Part shown: piece by piece, positions 60,464 to 64,000 of the stretch
Position numbering within the stretch: position 1 is the first letter of the stretch
How the letters are laid out: every line of letters starts with the position of its first letter
DNA from: Haladaptatus salinisoli
GTDB taxonomy: Archaea; Halobacteriota; Halobacteria; Halobacteriales; Haladaptataceae
NCBI RefSeq assembly: GCF_020614375.1
Contig: NZ_CP085327.1
Location: 2,406,823-2,470,822 of the forward strand
DNA length: 64,000 nt
Direction: 5' to 3'
Position numbers and translations under genes: made by a program
Notes under the pieces: model-generated
What the model was told of the DNA's origin: nothing
What the model saw: the letters and a program-made list of their open reading frames with translations, nothing else
The model's database searches: none

Positions 60464-61447
60464 ATGATACGTCAGATGGAGCAGTCGAAGTTCGCCCGGT
60501 TCGTCGCCGCCCTGTGGCAGAAACAGGGGTGGCAGACGCAGGTGACGACGAAGTCGGGAAAGTCGTTCGTCGCGCTCCAGCGCGGAGGCGCGGAGGGTCT
60601 CATCTGGGCGAGACCGGGGGCCGGCGAGGGCGTCAGCGGGAAGGCGCTCCAGCAGTTCGTCATGCTCTGCAAGCAGTACGGGGTAGACGACGGTGCCGTC
60701 GTCACGCCGGGGATGTTCACCGACGACGCGCGGAAGATCGCCGAGGGGGCCGGCGTGCAACTCGTCGACGGCGAGAAACTGCGCACCATCGTCGAGGCGC
60801 GCGAACTCCACGACCTCGTCGACCGGTACGCCGCCGACGGCGAGGACGACGAGGACGAATCCGACGACGCGGAGGACGGCGGACTTTCGCTTCCGATTCC
60901 CGCGTCCGTCCCGCCGAAGGCGGTCGCCGGCGTCGTCGTCGCGGTCCTCGCCGTCGTACTGGCGGTCGTCGTCGCGCCGACCATTCTCGGAACCGGAAGC
61001 AAGGTCGAAGAGAGCGACTGGAACGTCACGGCGGCGTCCACGACCCCCGACAACGTCACCCGCGCGCTCGACGTTCGGTGGAACGCTGAACGGGTGAGCG
61101 AGATCGACCCCGAATCCGACGACGCGGGCGTGTATCGCCCGCGGGAGGGCGAGCGGTTCCTCCTCGTCTCGATGAACGTCACGAACGCGGGAGCCGATTC
61201 GGTCGGCCTGCGACAGCGTGACTTCGTCCTTCGCTCGAACGGAACGCTCCGCGGACACCAACCGCTCGTCAACGCGAGCGGGTTCAATTCGACCGTCTTG
61301 GAGGAGGGGGAGTCGGTGACCGTCTGGACGGTCTTCTCCGTCGACGCCGACGCGACGAACGCGACCATCGCGGTGAGCGAGGCGGCGAGACACGGCGGCC
61401 TCCGCGTTCGCTTCGTCCGCGACGAATCGCTGCCCGCCGACCCGTAA
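60464..61447 (+). CDS. membrane protein with degenerate Mrr-like domain and DUF4352-like exterior
   Basis: The 327-residue product has an N-terminal restriction-endonuclease (Mrr)-like fold, about residues 5-110: KFARFVAALWQKQGWQTQVT and GKALQQFVMLCKQYGVDDGA, ending IAEGAGVQLVDGEKL. The usual catalytic D and Q/E-x-K residues are not present, so nuclease activity is unlikely. A helix (about 148-172) and an extracytoplasmic DUF4352-like beta domain follow (FLLVSMNVTNAGADSVGLRQ). TATA-like TTTTTATA near 60408-60415 precedes it. The function may be sensing at the membrane (inference). Confidence 0.75.
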   Translation: MIRQMEQSKFARFVAALWQKQGWQTQVTTKSGKSFVALQRGGAEGLIWARPGAGEGVSGKALQQFVMLCKQYGVDDGAVVTPGMFTDDARKIAEGAGVQLVDGEKLRTIVEARELHDLVDRYAADGEDDEDESDDAEDGGLSLPIPASVPPKAVAGVVVAVLAVVLAVVVAPTILGTGSKVEESDWNVTAASTTPDNVTRALDVRWNAERVSEIDPESDDAGVYRPREGERFLLVSMNVTNAGADSVGLRQRDFVLRSNGTLRGHQPLVNASGFNSTVLEEGESVTVWTVFSVDADATNATIAVSEAARHGGLRVRFVRDESLPADP

Positions 61448-61534
61448 TCGACGCCGTGGACGCCGCCTCGATTCGCCGCGAACCGGCCCGCAACGCGGGC
61501 AAATCTTTTGCCCCGTCGGCCCCAATCCGTGCTC

Positions 61535-63178
61535 ATGAGCGCTGACCGCGCCGCCTTGCAGCGTGCTCTCGATCGGGGAGAGCACGAGGGCGGCAGCGTG
61601 GAGTTCAAGGAACGACTGACGAGGGAGATCCACCTCGCCGAAGGGCGAATGGAGAGTCTCGCCGCGCAACTCCGGCACCGCGTCCTCTCCGGGGACGGCG
61701 AGGCGACGTACGTCGTCGGCGTCACCGACGACGGCGGACTGGCGGGCATCAGCCCCGACGTTTTCTCCGAAACGATGGACGTACTCTCGCTCCTCGCTGA
61801 GGAGGCCGGCGCACACATCGAGGACGTTCAAACGTGGGGTATCGACGACAAGAACGCGCACACCCGAGCGACGACGCGGGACGGAAGCGGCGGACTCGTC
61901 GGCGTCGCCACCATCCGCGAGGGCGCGGTTCTCGACACCGACAGCGAGCACATCGTCGTCGGCACGGCGGGTCACGTCGACCACGGGAAGAGCACGCTCA
62001 TCGGCAGTCTCGTCACCGGGCAGTCGGACGACGGCGAGGGCGGCACGCGAGGCTACCTCGACGTCCAACCGCACGAGATTCAGCGCGGTCTCAGCGCCGA
62101 CCTCTCGTACGCCGTCTACGGCTTCGACGACGACGGCTCGGTTCACATGGACAACCCCCACCGTAAGTCCGACCGCGCGCGCGTGGTCGAAGAGAGCGAC
62201 CGACTCGTCTCGTTCGTGGACACCGTCGGCCACGAACCGTGGCTCCGCACCACGATTCGCGGTCTCGTCGGGCAGAAACTCGACTACGGTCTGCTGACCG
62301 TCGCCGCGGACGACGGGCCGACGAAGACCACGCGCGAGCACCTCGGCATCCTGCTGGCGACCGAACTCCCCACCATCGTCGCCATCACCAAAATAGACAT
62401 CGTGGACGACGACCGGGCGAAGGAGGTCGAGCGCGAAGTCGAACGACTGCTCCGCGACGTCGGCAAGACTCCCCTCCGGGTCGAACGCCACGGCGTCGAC
62501 GCAGCCATCGAGGAGGTGAGCGAGGACGTGGTTCCCATCCTGCTGACCAGCGCGGTCACGATGGACGGTCTGGACGCCTTGGACGCCATGTTCGAGCAAC
62601 TGCCGAAGACGACCGCCGACAGCGGCGAGTTCCGGATGTACATCGACCGCACCTACAGCGTGACCGGCGTCGGCGCGGTGGCGAGCGGCACCATCAACTC
62701 CGGGTCGGTCGAGGCGGGCGACGAACTCCTCCTCGGCCCGATGCCGGACGGCGGTTTCCGGCGAGTGGAAGTGCGCTCCATCGAGATGCACTACCACCGC
62801 GTCGACGAGGCGAAGGCGGGCCGCATCGTCGGCATCGCGTTGAAGGGCGTCCGGGAAGCGGAGATCGAGCGGGGGATGGTGCTGCTCCCGGGGGACACCG
62901 ACCCGACGCCGGTCCGCGAGTTCGAGGCCGAGGTGATGGTGTTGAACCACCCGACGCGAATCGGGACCGGCTACGAACCCGTCGTCCACCTCGAAACGAT
63001 CAGCGAGACCGCCGTCTTCGAACCCGAAGGGGGCCACCTCCTACCCGGCGACAAGGGAACCACGGCGGTTCGGTTCAAGTTCCGACCCTACCTCGTGGAG
63101 GAGGGTCAGCGGTTCGTCTTCCGCGAGGGCCAGAGCAAGGGCGTCGGAACCGTGACGGACGTGACGCCGGTCGGGTAG
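61535..63178 (+). CDS. GTPBP1-type elongation-factor-like GTPase
   Basis: The 547-residue product has an N-terminal AlbA_2/Schlafen-like stretch (EGGSVEFKERLTREIHLAEG), then an EF-Tu type GTPase with G1 GTAGHVDHGKSTLIGSLV, G3 SFVDTVGHEPW, G4 ITKIDIVD and a beta-barrel domain 2/3. It belongs to the archaeal/eukaryotic GTPBP1/GTPBP2 family, linked to ribosome rescue and mRNA decay in eukaryotes. The start is ATG at about 61535; an upstream TTG is rejected. Confidence 0.9.
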   Translation: MSADRAALQRALDRGEHEGGSVEFKERLTREIHLAEGRMESLAAQLRHRVLSGDGEATYVVGVTDDGGLAGISPDVFSETMDVLSLLAEEAGAHIEDVQTWGIDDKNAHTRATTRDGSGGLVGVATIREGAVLDTDSEHIVVGTAGHVDHGKSTLIGSLVTGQSDDGEGGTRGYLDVQPHEIQRGLSADLSYAVYGFDDDGSVHMDNPHRKSDRARVVEESDRLVSFVDTVGHEPWLRTTIRGLVGQKLDYGLLTVAADDGPTKTTREHLGILLATELPTIVAITKIDIVDDDRAKEVEREVERLLRDVGKTPLRVERHGVDAAIEEVSEDVVPILLTSAVTMDGLDALDAMFEQLPKTTADSGEFRMYIDRTYSVTGVGAVASGTINSGSVEAGDELLLGPMPDGGFRRVEVRSIEMHYHRVDEAKAGRIVGIALKGVREAEIERGMVLLPGDTDPTPVREFEAEVMVLNHPTRIGTGYEPVVHLETISETAVFEPEGGHLLPGDKGTTAVRFKFRPYLVEEGQRFVFREGQSKGVGTVTDVTPVG

Positions 63179-63209
63179 GTTTATTATTCCGCCACCCCGA
63201 CGGTGGCGC

Positions 63210-63551
63210 ATGCCGAGAGCGCGGTTCGACGTGACGACGGTCATGAAGGCGTTCGTCTCCCTCCTGCTTTTAGTCGGTCTCTGGGTGGCGTACTCGCACC
63301 TTCGGTCGGGCGACGTGGACGAGTTCGTCGCGTTCTTGCCGGCGCTCTACATCTTCGTACTGCTCACCGTGGGCGTGTTTCGGGACGCGACCCGCGAACG
63401 CTGGTATCAGGTGGCGCTCTGGGTGGGGGTGACCGTCTGGGGCGGCGTCGAGTATCTTCTCGGCGGTGGTTGGTGGGAACTCGCGCTCGTCGCCGTCGGG
63501 CTGCTGATGCTCGCTAGCGTCGGCTACGAACGGCTGCAAACGCGGGAGTAA
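63210..63551 (+). CDS. haloarchaeal small membrane protein
   Basis: The 113-residue product MPRARFDVTTVMKAFVSLLL has four hydrophobic helices, including LLLLVGLWVAYSHL, FVAFLPALYIFVLLTVGVF, WYQVALWVGVTVWGGVEYLL and ELALVAVGLLMLASVGYERL. No known domain is recognised. TATA-like GTTTATTATT near 63179-63188 is 26 bases before the ATG, so the transcript is leaderless and separate from the GTPase gene. Confidence 0.72.
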   Translation: MPRARFDVTTVMKAFVSLLLLVGLWVAYSHLRSGDVDEFVAFLPALYIFVLLTVGVFRDATRERWYQVALWVGVTVWGGVEYLLGGGWWELALVAVGLLMLASVGYERLQTRE

Positions 63552-63612
63552 GCGGAGGAGGGGCGGCGCCTTCACGCGTCGAACCGGAGCGGTCCCGGCT
63601 CGATGCGTACCC

Positions 63613-64000
63613 CTACGCTCGCCGCCACGGACGGCCGCCGAGCGGGTGAAGCGTCTCGAAGGAGAAATCCGGCGCGGGGTCGGGGGTCACGCTCGGGTCG
63701 GCGGGAACCCATACCGCGCCGACTCCCGCCGCCTTCGCGCCGGGGACGTCCGTCTCCAGCGAGTTGCCGACGTGCACGGCGCGTTCCGGCGAGGAGTCGA
63801 GTTCGGAAAGCGCCCGCTCGAAGGGCTCCGGACTCGGTTTCGCGGGCGCGTCGTGACCCGCGAACACGACCGCGTCGGCGTACTCTTCGATTCCGAGGGC
63901 GGCCATCTTCGTCCGTTGCATCGCGGGCGAACCGTTCGTGACGATTCCGAGCGCGTGGGAACCCGCGAGCGTTTCGAGGATTTCGGCCGCACCCGGCAGG
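63613..64000 (-). CDS. HAD-superfamily hydrolase, 5' end cut by window edge
   Basis: The visible 128 codons encode the C-terminal part of a HAD phosphatase: LGIVTNGSPAMQRTKMAALG (motif II), AGHDAPAKPSPEPFERAL with the catalytic lysine, and VHVGNSLETDVPGAKAAG (motif III with one acidic position). The N-terminal D-x-D motif lies beyond the window. It resembles the HAD at 56446-57102 in size and motif spacing. The stop is TGA or TAA at 63613-63615 on the minus strand. Confidence 0.85.
   Translation of the reverse strand, partial: LPGAAEILETLAGSHALGIVTNGSPAMQRTKMAALGIEEYADAVVFAGHDAPAKPSPEPFERALSELDSSPERAVHVGNSLETDVPGAKAAGVGAVWVPADPSVTPDPAPDFSFETLHPLGGRPWRRA

Noticed and set aside
60413..63037. 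874-residue minus-strand frame opposite the Mrr-like and GTPase genes
   Set aside because: Crosses two genes with clear domains on the other strand; no recognisable motif of its own.
1..64000. CRISPR arrays, transposase genes or prophage genes
   Set aside because: No regularly spaced repeats, no transposase or integrase motifs and no phage structural proteins were found in any plausible gene.

Overview
The window is a GC-rich chromosomal segment from a haloarchaeon (class Halobacteria). The encoded proteome is strongly acidic. Exported proteins carry twin-arginine signals and one ends in a PGF-CTERM sorting signal. Many genes have a TATA-like box about 27 bases before the start codon and no ribosome binding site, as expected for leaderless transcripts. 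The elongator tRNA-Met has a 75-nt intron, and archaeosine genes, an adenosylcobalamin ribonucleotide reductase, RadB and a Cdc48 ATPase are present. The genus cannot be fixed from the sequence alone.

Layout. 0-4.4 kb: an exported Tat protein, tRNA methyltransferase TrmY, tRNA-Pro(CGG), a SAM methyltransferase, a duplicated-domain protein, a DUF2243 membrane protein and a VOC protein. 4.4-8.6 kb: a two-repeat Tat surface protein, a Nudix hydrolase and a GntP permease behind an AT-rich control region. 8.6-15.3 kb: archaeosine pathway genes tgtA, arcS and the radical-SAM partner raSEA, with a GNAT protein, two micro-genes, a decayed lipoprotein gene and a VanZ protein between or beside them. 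15.6-22 kb: a PQQ-type propeller protein, a tungsten aldehyde ferredoxin oxidoreductase, a cystathionine gamma-synthase/lyase and a compact MoaD-like operon. 22-26 kb: aldo/keto reductase and small membrane proteins; a ZIP metal transporter is bracketed by two paralogous mini-membrane genes with matching promoters. 26-34 kb: intron-containing tRNA-Met, a DUF7115-like protein, a 2H phosphoesterase of lower GC, a VTT membrane protein, a 40-residue zinc-finger protein, an arylsulfotransferase-like protein and NrdJ.

34-45 kb: the overlapping trpDFEG operon, tRNA-Val(GAC), a winged-helix membrane protein, a half-size lycopene cyclase protein, a four-CBS protein with an HPF-like tail, divergent radB and an RNase-H-fold protein, and the nickel-insertion protein LarC. 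45-54.6 kb: Cdc48, followed by palindromes, then the phosphate uptake operon pstS-pstC-pstA-pstB-phoU facing an AbrB-PhoU regulator. A perfect 47-bp tandem duplication covers the phoU stop codon. 54.6-64 kb: ester-cyclase-like protein, ribosomal protein S8e, DUF2240, two HAD phosphatases (one cut by the window edge), pyrF, a zf-HIT protein, a membrane J-domain protein, a PGF-CTERM surface protein, a membrane protein with a degenerate Mrr-like domain and a GTPBP1-type GTPase.

Most of the window is ordinary core haloarchaeal chromosome. No CRISPR array, intact insertion sequence, prophage or named defence locus was seen. The strongest unexplained signals are the duplicated mini-membrane genes around the ZIP transporter, the MoaD-like trio near the oxidoreductase, the CBS-HPF fusion, the degenerate Mrr-like membrane protein and the repeat pairs around the trpD and gntP promoters.
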